From Actinoplanes flavus (GTDB lineage: Bacteria > Actinomycetota > Actinomycetes > Mycobacteriales > Micromonosporaceae), in NCBI RefSeq assembly GCF_017592555.1, contig NZ_JAGFNS010000008.1:90462-154461 (forward strand): a DNA stretch of 64,000 nt, given 5' to 3'. Shown here piece by piece: positions 22,717 to 31,618 of the stretch. Positions within the stretch are counted from its first letter, which is position 1. Every line of letters begins with the position of its first letter. Below the pieces are notes generated by a model, which saw only the letters and a program-made list of their open reading frames with translations, did not search any database and was not told the DNA's origin. The translations under genes and the position numbers were made by a program.

Positions 22717-23499
22717 ATGGACACCAGTCGGCCGGACGACAGCACGCGGGCCTTCTACGACGACCTGGCCTCGACGTACGACCTGATCTACGCCGACTGG
22801 GAGGGTTCCCTGGCCCGCCAGGCGGAGGCTCTGGACGGGGTGATCCGGCAGGTGGTCGGCGCGGGCCCGATCCGGGCACTCGACTGCGCCTGCGGCATCG
22901 GCACGCAGCTCATCGGCCTGGCCGCCCTCGGATACTCGATGTCGGGTGGTGATCTCAGTGCGGCCGCGGTGGCTCGCGCCGCCGTCGAGTGCGAGGCGCG
23001 CGGCTTGAGCGCCGACCTCGTGGCGTGCGACATGCGGGGTCTGCCGCACGCGGACGCCGGTTTCGACGCGGTGATCTGCGCGGACAACGCGCTGCCGCAT
23101 CTGCTGACGGGCGAGGACGTCACGCGGGCGTTGCGGGAGATGCGGCGGGTCGTTCGGCCCGGGGGCGTGGTGGTGGTGACGACCCGGGACTACGATGCCG
23201 TCCTCGCTGACCGGCCGGTGACCATGCCCGTCCAGCGTGGCGGGACGGCGGGTCTGCGGGTGGTGACCACCCAGCTCTGGGACTGGCATGCGGCATCCTC
23301 GGTGTACGACCTGACGCACCTCCAGGTCAGCGAGACAGCGCCGGGCCGGTGGGTGGCGGCTTCGAGGACGACGCGTTACCGGGCGTGGACGCGGGCCGAG
23401 TTGTCCGGGCTGGCGGGTGCCGCCGGGTTGACGGGCATCCGGTGGGCGGCCGGCGCGGAGACCGGGTTCTTCCAGCCGATGATGATCGCCTTCCGCTGA
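22717..23499 (+). CDS. class I SAM-dependent methyltransferase
   Basis: 260 residues. Motif I is CACGIGTQL (near 55-63), followed by SGGDLSAAAV and an aromatic-rich active-site region (CADNALPHLLTGEDV). The FYDDLASTYDLIYADWEG opening is typical of glycine- or sarcosine-type N-methyltransferases, but the acceptor is not certain. Convergent with another methyltransferase 41 bp away; the two are not closely similar. Confidence 0.8.
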   Translation: MDTSRPDDSTRAFYDDLASTYDLIYADWEGSLARQAEALDGVIRQVVGAGPIRALDCACGIGTQLIGLAALGYSMSGGDLSAAAVARAAVECEARGLSADLVACDMRGLPHADAGFDAVICADNALPHLLTGEDVTRALREMRRVVRPGGVVVVTTRDYDAVLADRPVTMPVQRGGTAGLRVVTTQLWDWHAASSVYDLTHLQVSETAPGRWVAASRTTRYRAWTRAELSGLAGAAGLTGIRWAAGAETGFFQPMMIAFR

Positions 23500-23540
23500 C
23501 CGGACCCGTCGACCCTGATGCGGCCGCAGCGCGACGCCGT

Positions 23541-24293
23541 TCACGCGGGCTCGCAGACGCAGAGTTGAAGTGGCGCGTCCCCGGCGAACGGCCGGCCGGA
23601 CCAGTCGCCGAGTCGCTCGACGAGCCGAAGGCCACCGAGCGAGAGCAGCAGCGGCAGCTCCTGCGGGAAGATGCTTCTGATGTGGAGCGGCGCGACGACG
23701 AAGTCGGGCTCGGAGTCGGTGGAGAGGTACCACGTCCCGCGGGTGACTTGCGCGGACGGGTCGTAGATCTCGGCGACGTCGACGCTGACGCTGCCACGGT
23801 CCGGGTCCATGAACGACAACGATTCCCGGGTACGCCGTACGCCGTCGGCTTCGGCGAGTAGCCGCACGCTCGGGTTGAACACGTCGAAGACGAATCGTGC
23901 TCCGGGCGCCAGGTGTCGTCGAACCGACCGGAAGCAGCTCACCAGATCCTCAGCCGCATGCAGGTGAAGGAGGGAGTTGGCCGCGATGAACACGTAGTCG
24001 AAGGTGCGGCCGAGGTCGAAGGCCCGCATGTCGCCCCGCACCCATTCCACCGTCACACCGCGCCGGTCCGCCTTACGCCGGGCCTCCGCCAGCATGTCCG
24101 GCGATAAGTCCAGGCCTACGCACGGATGCCCGTCGGACGCGATGGGGATCATCTTGTGCCCGGTGCCGCAGCCGAGCTCGAGTACGCGCCCGCCGTGCCG
24201 ATCGGCGCCGGCCCGATAGAAGTCGACCGCGGGCTCGCCGCCGGGAAACATCAGGTCATAAAGCTTCGCGTACGAGTAGAGGTCGTCACTCAT
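23541..24293 (-). CDS. class I SAM-dependent methyltransferase
   Basis: 250 residues. Motif I LELGCGTGHKM (near 38-48), motif II GLDLSPDML, and the acidic YVFIAANSLLHL strand are clear. The opening YAKLYDLMFPGGEPAVDFY is common in small-molecule methylases. The gene overlaps the preceding TetR gene by 8 bp, so both are probably one transcript. Confidence 0.82.
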   Translation of the reverse strand: MSDDLYSYAKLYDLMFPGGEPAVDFYRAGADRHGGRVLELGCGTGHKMIPIASDGHPCVGLDLSPDMLAEARRKADRRGVTVEWVRGDMRAFDLGRTFDYVFIAANSLLHLHAAEDLVSCFRSVRRHLAPGARFVFDVFNPSVRLLAEADGVRRTRESLSFMDPDRGSVSVDVAEIYDPSAQVTRGTWYLSTDSEPDFVVAPLHIRSIFPQELPLLLSLGGLRLVERLGDWSGRPFAGDAPLQLCVCEPA

Positions 24294-24930
24294 CGCGCCT
24301 CACCAGCCCTTCATCGCTGTTCGCGTCGTTCACGTGGAAGAGCCGGCCGAGCTGGTCGTCGAGGATCCGCCGTGCGGTGGCGCCGTCGCGCTGCCCGCCC
24401 AGCACACTGGAGCCCAGGCCGTTGGTCAACGCGAGCAGCGCGGCCGCGGTGAGCGCCGGGTCCACGTCGGCTGCCACCTCGCCCGCCTCCTGGGCTGCGG
24501 CGATGTGTGTGGCCAGCAGCGATTCCAGTTTGTCGGGGTAGGTGGCGCCGTGCCGGGTGGCCATCTCCGCCTCGCTGCTGAAGAGCAGGGTGTAGAAGCC
24601 GGTGTAGGCCCGCGTCAGCCGTACGCTCTCCTCGTCGGTCGGCAGGACCGCCGTGAGCGTGCCGTAGACGATGGTGCGTGCGGTGACCGGCCCGAGCGCC
24701 CGGATGCTCGCCGACACCCGTTCGGTGAGTTGCTCGGCGAGGTAGGCGAGCGCGGCCAGCAGCAGCTGTTCCTTGGTGTGGAAGTAGTACTGCACGAGCC
24801 GCAGCGAGACGCCGGCCTCGGCGGCCACCTCGCGCATGGTGGCCGACTGCAGGCCGCGGGTGCTCGCTATCCGGAGCAGGGCCTCGCCGATCTGCCGCCG
24901 CCGCTGCTCGTGGTCCACCCGTTTCGGCAC
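24286..24930 (-). CDS. TetR-family transcriptional regulator
   Basis: 214 residues. The N-terminal helix-turn-helix is complete (MREVAAEAGVSLRLVQYYFHTK), and the C-terminal domain resembles TetR_C_6 (BetI-like) proteins. The GTG at 24930 lies 6 nt after TATCAT, which is itself inside a palindrome, so repressor binding would block this promoter. It is co-transcribed with the downstream methyltransferase and divergent from an alpha/beta hydrolase. Confidence 0.88.
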   Translation of the reverse strand: MPKRVDHEQRRRQIGEALLRIASTRGLQSATMREVAAEAGVSLRLVQYYFHTKEQLLLAALAYLAEQLTERVSASIRALGPVTARTIVYGTLTAVLPTDEESVRLTRAYTGFYTLLFSSEAEMATRHGATYPDKLESLLATHIAAAQEAGEVAADVDPALTAAALLALTNGLGSSVLGGQRDGATARRILDDQLGRLFHVNDANSDEGLVRRDE

Positions 24931-24937
24931 CGCTTGA

Positions 24938-24953
24938 TGATACGCTCGTATCA
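24938..24953. promoter_or_regulatory. TetR operator between the regulator and the hydrolase
   Basis: TGATACGCTCGTATCA is a 16-bp palindrome with perfect 7-bp arms. It covers the probable -10 of the TetR gene and lies 28 bp upstream of the hydrolase start. Confidence 0.75.
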
Positions 24954-24980
24954 CAATCGAGGGGTTGGATGGAGGCCACG

Positions 24981-25862
24981 ATGCCAGTCGGCGAGTTCCG
25001 CAGCGAGCAGGCCCGCGATCGGTTCTTCACCGTCTACGACGATCTGGTCGACCGGCTCTGGCCGTCCTCGTCGGTCGATGCCGATGTGGTCACCAGCTTC
25101 GGCACCACCCGCGTCCACCGTCTCGGTTCCGGCGGGCAAACCCCGTTCGTGCTGCTGCCGGGCTCGGGCGGGCCGTCGCTGATGTGGCATGCCTACGTGG
25201 ACCAGTTCGCCACCGCGCGCCCGGTGATCGCCATCGACCCCGTCGGTGAGCCCGGGCCGTCCGTTCAGACCCGCGCCATCGACAACGGCGACGAGTGGTC
25301 CCGGTGGCTCGGCGAGGTCCTCGCGGCGCTCGACGTCGACCGGGCGCATCTGGTCGCCACCTCGTACGGTGGATGGATCGCGCTGCGTCACGCCTTGCGA
25401 TCGCCGGACGCGGTCGCGAGTCTCGCGCTGCTCGACCCGGGCGGCTTCGGCGAGGTCAGCCCCAAGTTCCTGGCCTGGGTGATCGCATGTGGGCTGGCCA
25501 GCTTCGCGCCCCGACCGGTCCGGCACGCCCTGGCCCGGCCGCTGCGCAACCTCGCCCTCCGCGACGACGACGCGATGCCGCTGGTCAAAGCCACCTTCGG
25601 CTTCCGGCGCAAGCACATCATGCCCACTCCGCTCACCGACGACGAGCTCGCACGGATCACGGCGCCCACCCTGCTGCTGGTCGGTGGCCACAGCCAGCTG
25701 TACGACGCGGCCGAGACCGTGGCCACGGTCACCGCCCGGATGCCGCGCGTCATCGCCGAGATCATCCCCGAAGCCAGCCACGACCTCGTCCTCCGGAATC
25801 CCGGCGAACTCGCCGCACGGATCGTCACCTTCGCCGCGGAAGCCCCCGCCACGCGGGGGTGA
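24981..25862 (+). CDS. alpha/beta hydrolase
   Basis: 293 residues. The fold is shown by LLPGSGGPSLMWHAYVDQF (oxyanion loop), nucleophile Ser128 in VATSYGGW, and a late Asp/His pair (LLVGGHSQLY, EASHDLVL). The ATG at 24981 is preferred because GGAGG lies 5 nt upstream; another ATG 12 nt earlier overlaps that site. Regulation by the divergent TetR is likely. Substrate unknown. Confidence 0.82.
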   Translation: MPVGEFRSEQARDRFFTVYDDLVDRLWPSSSVDADVVTSFGTTRVHRLGSGGQTPFVLLPGSGGPSLMWHAYVDQFATARPVIAIDPVGEPGPSVQTRAIDNGDEWSRWLGEVLAALDVDRAHLVATSYGGWIALRHALRSPDAVASLALLDPGGFGEVSPKFLAWVIACGLASFAPRPVRHALARPLRNLALRDDDAMPLVKATFGFRRKHIMPTPLTDDELARITAPTLLLVGGHSQLYDAAETVATVTARMPRVIAEIIPEASHDLVLRNPGELAARIVTFAAEAPATRG

Positions 25863-25874
25863 CGCCCCGGACGA

Positions 25875-27245
25875 TCAGTGATTCCTCCGGACCACCTGCC
25901 ACGCCGCGCCGAGCAGCGCGAGTGTCCGGTACAGCGCGTAGGCCGCCCACAGCGTGGCCAGAGGCACGCTCATGAAGAGCACCGCGCCGCCCAGATACCG
26001 CGTGCTCTCCAGCATCCAGCCACCGGTCAGCATGACCGAGCCCACGACGACGGCCCAGGCCAGGATGCGGCCGGCCTTGGTCAGCGCCATCCACAGGCGG
26101 GCGTTGCCGGCGTCGCCCGGCTCCATCGGGTCGCCGACCTGGGGCCGCACGGCGAGGCTGTCGATGTCGCGCGCCGCGACCCGGTCGGCCTCATGTGGTG
26201 ACTCGCGCAGCACCGCCGACAGGGCGAGCAGGTCGTCGTGGCCGCGGAGCCGTCCGGTCCGCGGATCGCCGAGCAGCAGCACGACGTGCGGGAAACCGAG
26301 CAGCGACGCCTTGCCGTAGCCCCGTTTCGCCCCCGGCGGCAGCACGACCACGGTGCCGCCGTGCAGGTCGTAGCGGTGGGTGCGGTCGCCGATCACCTGC
26401 ACCATTTCCGTGCCGGAGAGCATCGACGCGGTGTCGACGAGATCGGCGGCACGACTGAACATCGTGACGAATGCGGCGTACGCGGCAACGACCGCCAGCA
26501 GGCCCAGCACGGCGGCCGCGGCGCCGAGCAACTCGTGCCACCCGGCCGCGACAGCGGTGAGCAGCAACACGGGCAGGACGGCGAACAGGTACCAACCGGC
26601 GAACAGCAGGAGGCGCCGCCGGTTCAGCCAGCGCTGGGTCCGCACGCCTTCCGCGCCGGGCGGGAACGCGGGGAGAGCCCGCCCGCCGTACAGCCGTTCC
26701 CGGAGGGTCTCGCTCAGCAGCACCACGCTGAGGCGGGGAACCCGGACCTCCAGGCGGTCACCGGCCAGGCTCGCGAGGTCGCGGACGAACTGCTGCTCCT
26801 CGATCTTCGGATCGATCAGGTCGAACAGCCGCACCGCCGGCCGTCCGTCCACGGTGGCTCGCATGTCGCCCGGAGCGTCCAGGCTGACGCCCGCTTCCGG
26901 CACCAGGTAAAGCGCGGCAACCATCCGGCGGCCCCGCCCCTGGATCTCCCGGTTTTCGATCACCACCGCCGAGATCTCGGCCCACCGCAGGTCACGCCGG
27001 TACCGGCCGATCCGCACCCGCCAGCCGTCCCGGTCGACGCCGACCTGGAACCGCTGCACCGCGTACGAGAGAAGGCCGACCACCATCAGCAGGCCGACCA
27101 GTGACATCGCCCCGGTGAAGAGCCGCCCGGACACCGAGCCGCCGACGGTGAACTGCAGGCTCACCAGATAGCCGGCGAATCCCGCCATCGAAGCCGCCAA
27201 AACCGCCGCGAGCACGCGGGAGCTGACCGGACGGCGCAGATTCAT
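25875..27245 (-). CDS. hypothetical multi-pass membrane protein
   Basis: 456 residues. Two membrane segments lie near 10-30 and 42-62, two more near 240-290, and two at the C-terminus (about 395-440). The soluble stretch after segment 2 (VGVDRDGWRVRIGRYRRDLRW) resembles a bacterial PH-like domain. I do not recognise the whole protein. It ends 12 bp from the convergent hydrolase stop. Confidence 0.6.
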   Translation of the reverse strand: MNLRRPVSSRVLAAVLAASMAGFAGYLVSLQFTVGGSVSGRLFTGAMSLVGLLMVVGLLSYAVQRFQVGVDRDGWRVRIGRYRRDLRWAEISAVVIENREIQGRGRRMVAALYLVPEAGVSLDAPGDMRATVDGRPAVRLFDLIDPKIEEQQFVRDLASLAGDRLEVRVPRLSVVLLSETLRERLYGGRALPAFPPGAEGVRTQRWLNRRRLLLFAGWYLFAVLPVLLLTAVAAGWHELLGAAAAVLGLLAVVAAYAAFVTMFSRAADLVDTASMLSGTEMVQVIGDRTHRYDLHGGTVVVLPPGAKRGYGKASLLGFPHVVLLLGDPRTGRLRGHDDLLALSAVLRESPHEADRVAARDIDSLAVRPQVGDPMEPGDAGNARLWMALTKAGRILAWAVVVGSVMLTGGWMLESTRYLGGAVLFMSVPLATLWAAYALYRTLALLGAAWQVVRRNH

Positions 27246-27351
27246 CCATTCATCATGATCCAAGCGGGCAACTCGACCGCATCCACGACGACGTCCGCTG
27301 GTCCGTCTACGCGTAGGCACCTCGTGCTGAGCGTCTCCGTAGGATGGTGCG

Positions 27352-27663
27352 GTGATCACCTGCGTTCTGCATTACACGATCGACCCGTCGAAGATCGAGG
27401 CGTTCGAGCGCTTCGCCCGTGAGTGGATGCGGCTGGTCGCCGCCCACGGCGGCATTCATCACGGATACTTTCTGCCGGCCGAGGGGGCGAGCGACCGGGC
27501 CGAGGCGCTGTTCAGCTTCGAGAGCCTGGCCGCGTACGAGCGTTATCGCGCTCTTTTCGGGGTGGATCCCGAGTTCGTCGCCGCCGACCGGATCCGTGCG
27601 GAGTCCGGCTGTGTGCTGCGTTTCGATCGCACCTTCATGCGCCCGCTGCTGCCGAACGGCTAA
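27352..27663 (+). CDS. NIPSNAP-family protein
   Basis: 103 residues in a dimeric alpha-beta-barrel pattern: ITCVLHYTIDPSKIEAFERF, then GGIHHGYFLPAEG and a closing RTFMRPL. This matches the NIPSNAP family. The GTG lies 6 nt after TAGGAT. It overlaps the end of the FMN reductase gene by 4 bp, tail to tail. Role unknown. Confidence 0.75.
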   Translation: MITCVLHYTIDPSKIEAFERFAREWMRLVAAHGGIHHGYFLPAEGASDRAEALFSFESLAAYERYRALFGVDPEFVAADRIRAESGCVLRFDRTFMRPLLPNG

Positions 27664-28232
27664 GCGCCGCGGGGCAGCACGGTCAGCACCCGTGCGATGT
27701 GTTCGCGGAACTCCGCCATGAACGCGGTGAGGAACTCCTCGGTGGACTTGTCGGTGACCACGCCGTCGCCGGGGAAGAGTTCGGGGCTGTACTTGATGTA
27801 CGCCTCGGGTGCGGTCATCTGCCGGGCGTTGCAGAAGCTGAGCACGGCGCGCAGGCTCTGCTGGGCGAGCGCGGTGCGGATGTCGCCGATGGACGCGCCG
27901 ATCACCGCGGTCGGAACGTGGTCGAAGGCGTTCTGGCCCCAGGGGCGCGACGCCCAGTCGATGGCGTTCTTCAGCGCTCCGGGGATGGAGCGGTTGTATT
28001 CGGGTGTGATGAACAGGATGGCCTGGGAGCGGTGGATGGCGTCCTTGAACGCGACCGCCTCGGGCGGGTAGGCGGCGTCGTAGTCGGGGCTGTAGAGCGG
28101 CAGATCCCGGATCGGGATCTCCTCGAAGTCCAGGTCGCCGGGCGCCAGGCGGATCAGGGCCTGGGACAGTTCGCGGTTGACGGAGGTGGAGGAGAGGCTG
28201 CCGATGAAGTAGCCGACCTGGTACCTGGCCAT
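27660..28232 (-). CDS. NAD(P)H-dependent FMN reductase
   Basis: 190 residues of the flavodoxin-like FMN_red family (ArsH/azoreductase/SsuE-type). The phosphate loop GSLSSTSVNRELSQAL (11-26) and the flavin-ring motif FITPEYNRSIPGALKNAIDW (74-93) are both intact. It probably reduces flavins or quinones. AAGGGAG precedes the ATG. The 130 bp before the next gene show no clear regulatory repeat. Confidence 0.9.
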   Translation of the reverse strand: MARYQVGYFIGSLSSTSVNRELSQALIRLAPGDLDFEEIPIRDLPLYSPDYDAAYPPEAVAFKDAIHRSQAILFITPEYNRSIPGALKNAIDWASRPWGQNAFDHVPTAVIGASIGDIRTALAQQSLRAVLSFCNARQMTAPEAYIKYSPELFPGDGVVTDKSTEEFLTAFMAEFREHIARVLTVLPRGA

Positions 28233-28362
28233 GAGACTCCCTTGTCGCCTATGCCCGATTCATCCTCAGGCTAACAATGCCGTCACCCGGGCCGTGGCGT
28301 TTCGGATCACGCATCGCGCTTTCGGTCCGTCACGCGTACCCGAAGAACGTGCACGGAAACCG

Positions 28363-29055
28363 CTACGGGTGGGCCCCCGGCGCTTCCTGGGAACGGTTAC
28401 GCGGAGACGGCAACCGGAACAGGCGGGGCAGCCGGCGCAGGGCCTCGCCGTCGCCGGACACCGACGCGGCGCCGCTCTCGACGGCGCCGGCGAGGGGAAG
28501 ACCCTGCCCGGTCACGCGCAGGAACGCGTCCTCGGTGATGGTGACGACGGCGTCCGGGTTCTGCGCGGGCCCGTGCAGCGCCTCGATGGTTCCGTCGGCG
28601 ACGCGGGCGTGGAAGGGCTCGCCGTCGATGCGGAACTCGTAGACCGCGTGGAGTCCGGCGGCGGCGCCGGCGTCGAAGCAGGCCCGCAGGCCGAGCACCG
28701 CCCAGCCGGGATGGAACGTCTCGGTCGCGAGCCGGTCCCCCATGGCCCACTTCATACCCCACCGGGCCAGCGCCAGGATCGGTGCGGCGAGTTCCGCGCC
28801 GGCTTCGGTGAGCGCGTACGCCGGGGTGCGGGCCGGCGGCGGCAGGGTGATCTTGTGGGCGAGTCCTTCGCGTTCGAGGTGTTTCAGCCGGGCGGCGAGC
28901 AGTCCGGTGCCGAGGCCGCGCAGGCCGGCCTGGAGATCGCCGAATCGTTTGGGCCCGGTCAGCAGCTCGCGGATCAGCAGCAGCGTCCAGCGTTCGCCGA
29001 CAAGGTCCAGGGTGCGCGCGGTCGCGCAGTACTGGCTGTACGTTCGCTGCTCCAC
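28363..29055 (-). CDS. HxlR-family regulator with C-terminal SCP2-like domain
   Basis: 230 residues. Residues 1-90 are an HxlR winged helix (CATARTLDLVGERWTLLLIR, LKHLEREGL). The C-terminal half (about 115-200) resembles an SCP2 sterol-carrier pocket (FRIDGEPFHARVADG, VVTITEDAFLRV), a common fusion in actinobacteria that may bind the inducer. The GTG start lies 6 nt after TAGAAT. A 16-bp palindrome 22 bp upstream is repeated in the hydrolase/Ohr intergenic region, so this protein probably regulates both itself and those genes. Confidence 0.88.
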   Translation of the reverse strand: MEQRTYSQYCATARTLDLVGERWTLLLIRELLTGPKRFGDLQAGLRGLGTGLLAARLKHLEREGLAHKITLPPPARTPAYALTEAGAELAAPILALARWGMKWAMGDRLATETFHPGWAVLGLRACFDAGAAAGLHAVYEFRIDGEPFHARVADGTIEALHGPAQNPDAVVTITEDAFLRVTGQGLPLAGAVESGAASVSGDGEALRRLPRLFRLPSPRNRSQEAPGAHP

Positions 29056-29064
29056 TTCACGATT

Positions 29065-29766
29065 CTAAACTTCACGCTTCCCGTTCTTGAAGGAACAGGC
29101 GTCCAGCAGCATCCGGGCGAGCGGCTCCGGGTGGGTGAGCATCACGTCGTGCGGACCGTCGAGCGGCCGCGTCCGGTATCCGACGGCCGCGCCGAACCGG
29201 TCGAACGGGTAGGTCTGCGGCCGGCAGTAGACGGCTGTCCCGGCGATGCGGTCGACGGCCCCGGTCAGGCGGGTCGGCTCGGTGAACGTGCGCAGGGGCT
29301 GCGGGCGCAGGCGGGCGGCCAGGCCGGCGGCGGTGTCCGGGTCCGCGACGCCGAAGGCGGCCGGAGGCGGTGCGGGGATCCGGTCGCCGCCGCCCCGGGT
29401 CTCGGCGCTCGCGCGGACCGCCGCGACGAACGTGTCCGGGGCCAGGCTGAACAGGCTGGAGCCGTCGGGGCCGGCCCAGCCGTCCACGAGGACGATGTGG
29501 CCGACCGCATCGGGTCGCGCGTCGGCGGCCTCCCGCACGACCAGGCCGGCATAGCTGTGCCCGACAAGGACGATCTCCTTCCCGTACGCCGTGACGGCGT
29601 CGACAGCGGCGGCCACCGTCCCGGCGTGATCGTGGAGTCCGTGGTCTCCGGCGGCGCTGAGATCCGGCGTGAGCGTGCGCATCCCGGCGGCGTGCAGCAG
29701 CGGAACGATCCGCTCCCAGGCCCAGGGGCCGTGCCAGGCGCCGTGAACGAGGACGAACGTGGCCAT
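29065..29766 (-). CDS. alpha/beta hydrolase
   Basis: 233 residues of the EstA/salicylate-esterase-like group: LVHGAWHGPWAWERIVPLL (oxyanion loop), nucleophile Ser71 in LVGHSYAGL, and a C-terminal His in LDGPHDVMLTHP. GGAGG precedes the ATG. HxlR follows 9 bp after its stop codon. The last codons double as an operator sequence for the HxlR promoter. Confidence 0.85.
   Translation of the reverse strand: MATFVLVHGAWHGPWAWERIVPLLHAAGMRTLTPDLSAAGDHGLHDHAGTVAAAVDAVTAYGKEIVLVGHSYAGLVVREAADARPDAVGHIVLVDGWAGPDGSSLFSLAPDTFVAAVRASAETRGGGDRIPAPPPAAFGVADPDTAAGLAARLRPQPLRTFTEPTRLTGAVDRIAGTAVYCRPQTYPFDRFGAAVGYRTRPLDGPHDVMLTHPEPLARMLLDACSFKNGKREV
29077..29092. promoter_or_regulatory. HxlR operator A, inside the hydrolase 3' end
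   Basis: CTTCCCGTTCTTGAAG has CTTC/GAAG arms and differs from operator B at only 2 of 16 positions. It lies 22 bp upstream of the HxlR start and within the codons for the last hydrolase residues, covering the -35 region of the HxlR promoter. Confidence 0.6.
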
Positions 29767-29821
29767 CGAGGTCCTCCTTGGGCGGCGCGGCTGCGGCGTA
29801 CCCGATGACCTTATCCCTTGA

Positions 29822-29837
29822 CTTCTCGTTTTTGAAG
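29822..29837. promoter_or_regulatory. HxlR operator B, between hydrolase and Ohr genes
   Basis: CTTCTCGTTTTTGAAG, flanked by A and T to give an 18-bp element, lies in the divergent promoter region. A TTGACT hexamer for the Ohr side overlaps its left edge (29818-29823). On the hydrolase side TTCAAA and TAAGGT are 17 bp apart. Confidence 0.6.
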
Positions 29838-29879
29838 TGTCAGCTTCTGGAACAGGTAACGACGATGGAGGGATCGGGA

Positions 29880-30308
29880 ATGAGCACAGCGTTGTACACG
29901 GCTCAGGCGCACGTCGCGGGAGGCCGCAACGGCCACGGGCGCACATCGGACGGACAGCTGGAACTGACCCTGCGGCAGCCCAAGGAACTGGGCGGAGACG
30001 GCGCGGGCGCCAACCCGGAGCAGCTCTTCGCGATCGGCTACGCCGCCTGTTTCGCCACGACGCTCGCTCTGGTCGGGCAGCGTGGCGGGCTCACGGCGGA
30101 CGACGCGGGCATCGACGCGTCGGTCTCCCTGATCCCGGGCGACGGCGGCCGTTTCACCCTGGCGGTCGAGCTCCGGATCTCGCTGCCGTCGGTCACCGGT
30201 CAGCAGGCGGCCGACCTGGTGGCGGCGGCACACCAGGTGTGCCCGTACTCGGGTGCCACCCGCGGGAACATCGAGGTGGCACTGGTCGTCAACGGCACAC
30301 GCCTGTGA
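29880..30308 (+). CDS. ohr: organic hydroperoxide resistance protein (Ohr, OsmC superfamily)
   Basis: 142 residues. Ohr reduces organic peroxides with a thiol pair; both cysteines are present, Cys57 in YAACFATTL and Cys121 in CPYSGATRGN, the Ohr-specific C-terminal motif. GGAGGG precedes the ATG by 7 nt. No OhrR-type MarR regulator is nearby; the shared palindromes point to control by the HxlR protein instead, which would be unusual. Confidence 0.92.
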   Translation: MSTALYTAQAHVAGGRNGHGRTSDGQLELTLRQPKELGGDGAGANPEQLFAIGYAACFATTLALVGQRGGLTADDAGIDASVSLIPGDGGRFTLAVELRISLPSVTGQQAADLVAAAHQVCPYSGATRGNIEVALVVNGTRL

Positions 30309-30327
30309 TCGTCACACGAGCCGTTGT

Positions 30328-31518
30328 CTATGCGGTGGAGCGGAGGGTCAGCAGGGTGATGTCGGGGTCGGCGCCCACCCGCACCGGCGGCCCCCAGAAG
30401 CCGGCGCCGTTGGTGACGTAGACCGGTGTGCCGTCCACCTCGCCGAACCCGGACACCACCGGCTGCTGCAACCCGACTAGATAGTCGAACGGGAACATCT
30501 GACCGCCGTGGGTGTGACCGGACAGTTGCAGGTCCACCCCGTACGGGGCGGCGTCGTGCACGGCGACCGGCTGGTGTGCCATCAGCACCACCGGCCGGCC
30601 GGGGTCCCGGCCGGCCAGCGTCTTCGCGTAGTCCGGCGGATCGGCGTACTGGGCGCCGGTGATGTCGTTGACGCCGGCGAGATCGATGGCCCCGCCGCCG
30701 TGGGCGATCTCGACCCGTTCGTTGCGCAGCACCCGCAGGTCGAGTTCGGCGGCCGCCTCCGTCCAGTTCTCGGCGCCGACGTAGTACTCGTGGTTGCCGG
30801 TCACGTAGAAGACCCCGTGCCGGCCGCGCATCCCGGTCAGCGGCAGCAACGAGTCGCGCACCCGGCCGGGTTCGGAGGTGACCACGTCACCCACCACGGC
30901 GACCACGTCGGCGTCGAGACCGTTGACGATCTCGACCATCCGCTCCACCTGGCCGGTGCCGAGCAGTGGTCCGACGTGCAGGTCGGCCAGCACGGCGACC
31001 CGCAAGCCGTCGGCGCGGCGGGCCAGGCGGGCCATCGGGATGTCGTACCGCTTGATGGACGGCGGCCGGTAGGCGCGGGTCATGCCGAACCCGGTGACGC
31101 TCACGGCGACGGCCCCGGCCGTGATGGCGGCTCCCCGGCGCAGCAGCAGACGCCGGTCCGGGTCGTGATCGACGTCCGGTTTCTGCCCGGGAGCGTCGCC
31201 GGCCGGGACGGGCACTGCTCGTTTCGCCCGGATCCGGCGGGCGACGAGCACCGGCACCTCCAGCAGCCACAGCATGATGAGCAGGTAGAACATCAGCGCC
31301 AGCCACACGAAGCCGGGCAGGGTCAGCCACCGCAGGCCGGCCGGCAGGCGGTCGCCGAGGGACAGGGTGGCCACCAGGATCGCCAGGGCGCCGCCGATCG
31401 TCACCGCTCCCGCCCGCCGCCACCGGGGGGACGTGGTGGTGTCGCGCACCAGCCGCCGCCACAGGTAGAAGTGGATCAATCCGGCGATCATGGACGCGAT
31501 GAGGACGAAGACGATCAC
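30328..31518 (-). CDS. membrane-anchored metallophosphoesterase
   Basis: 396 residues. Three or four membrane helices occupy residues 1-105. A calcineurin-like phosphoesterase domain follows (about 165-390) with all metal motifs: LADLHVG, VVGDVV, TGNHEYY, LMAHQP and GHTHGGQ. The GTG start follows GGAAGGAA. Related proteins act on UDP-diacylglucosamine-like lipids or nucleotides; substrate unknown. Tail-to-tail with ohr. Confidence 0.85.
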   Translation of the reverse strand: MIVFVLIASMIAGLIHFYLWRRLVRDTTTSPRWRRAGAVTIGGALAILVATLSLGDRLPAGLRWLTLPGFVWLALMFYLLIMLWLLEVPVLVARRIRAKRAVPVPAGDAPGQKPDVDHDPDRRLLLRRGAAITAGAVAVSVTGFGMTRAYRPPSIKRYDIPMARLARRADGLRVAVLADLHVGPLLGTGQVERMVEIVNGLDADVVAVVGDVVTSEPGRVRDSLLPLTGMRGRHGVFYVTGNHEYYVGAENWTEAAAELDLRVLRNERVEIAHGGGAIDLAGVNDITGAQYADPPDYAKTLAGRDPGRPVVLMAHQPVAVHDAAPYGVDLQLSGHTHGGQMFPFDYLVGLQQPVVSGFGEVDGTPVYVTNGAGFWGPPVRVGADPDITLLTLRSTA

Positions 31519-31570
31519 GCGGTTCCTTCCCGTGGCGGCCGCGCAACGGTAGGCGGGCCGGCTCGCGTAC

Positions 31571-31614
31571 GGCCAGGTCGCCACAGGTGACTCTCAGGAT
31601 GTGGCGACCTGGCC
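31571..31614 (-). terminator. terminator of the MMPL-MBL operon
   Basis: GGCCAGGTCGCCACA pairs perfectly with TGTGGCGACCTGGCC (15 bp, 14-nt loop), 4 bp after the MBL gene stop on the minus strand. Confidence 0.75.
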
Positions 31615-31618
31615 GGCG

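Noticed and set aside
22709..22717. TACCGT just before the methyltransferase start at 22717 as a leaderless promoter
   Set aside because: The hexamer abuts the ATG with no spacing, so it cannot serve as a -10 for a transcript starting at that codon.
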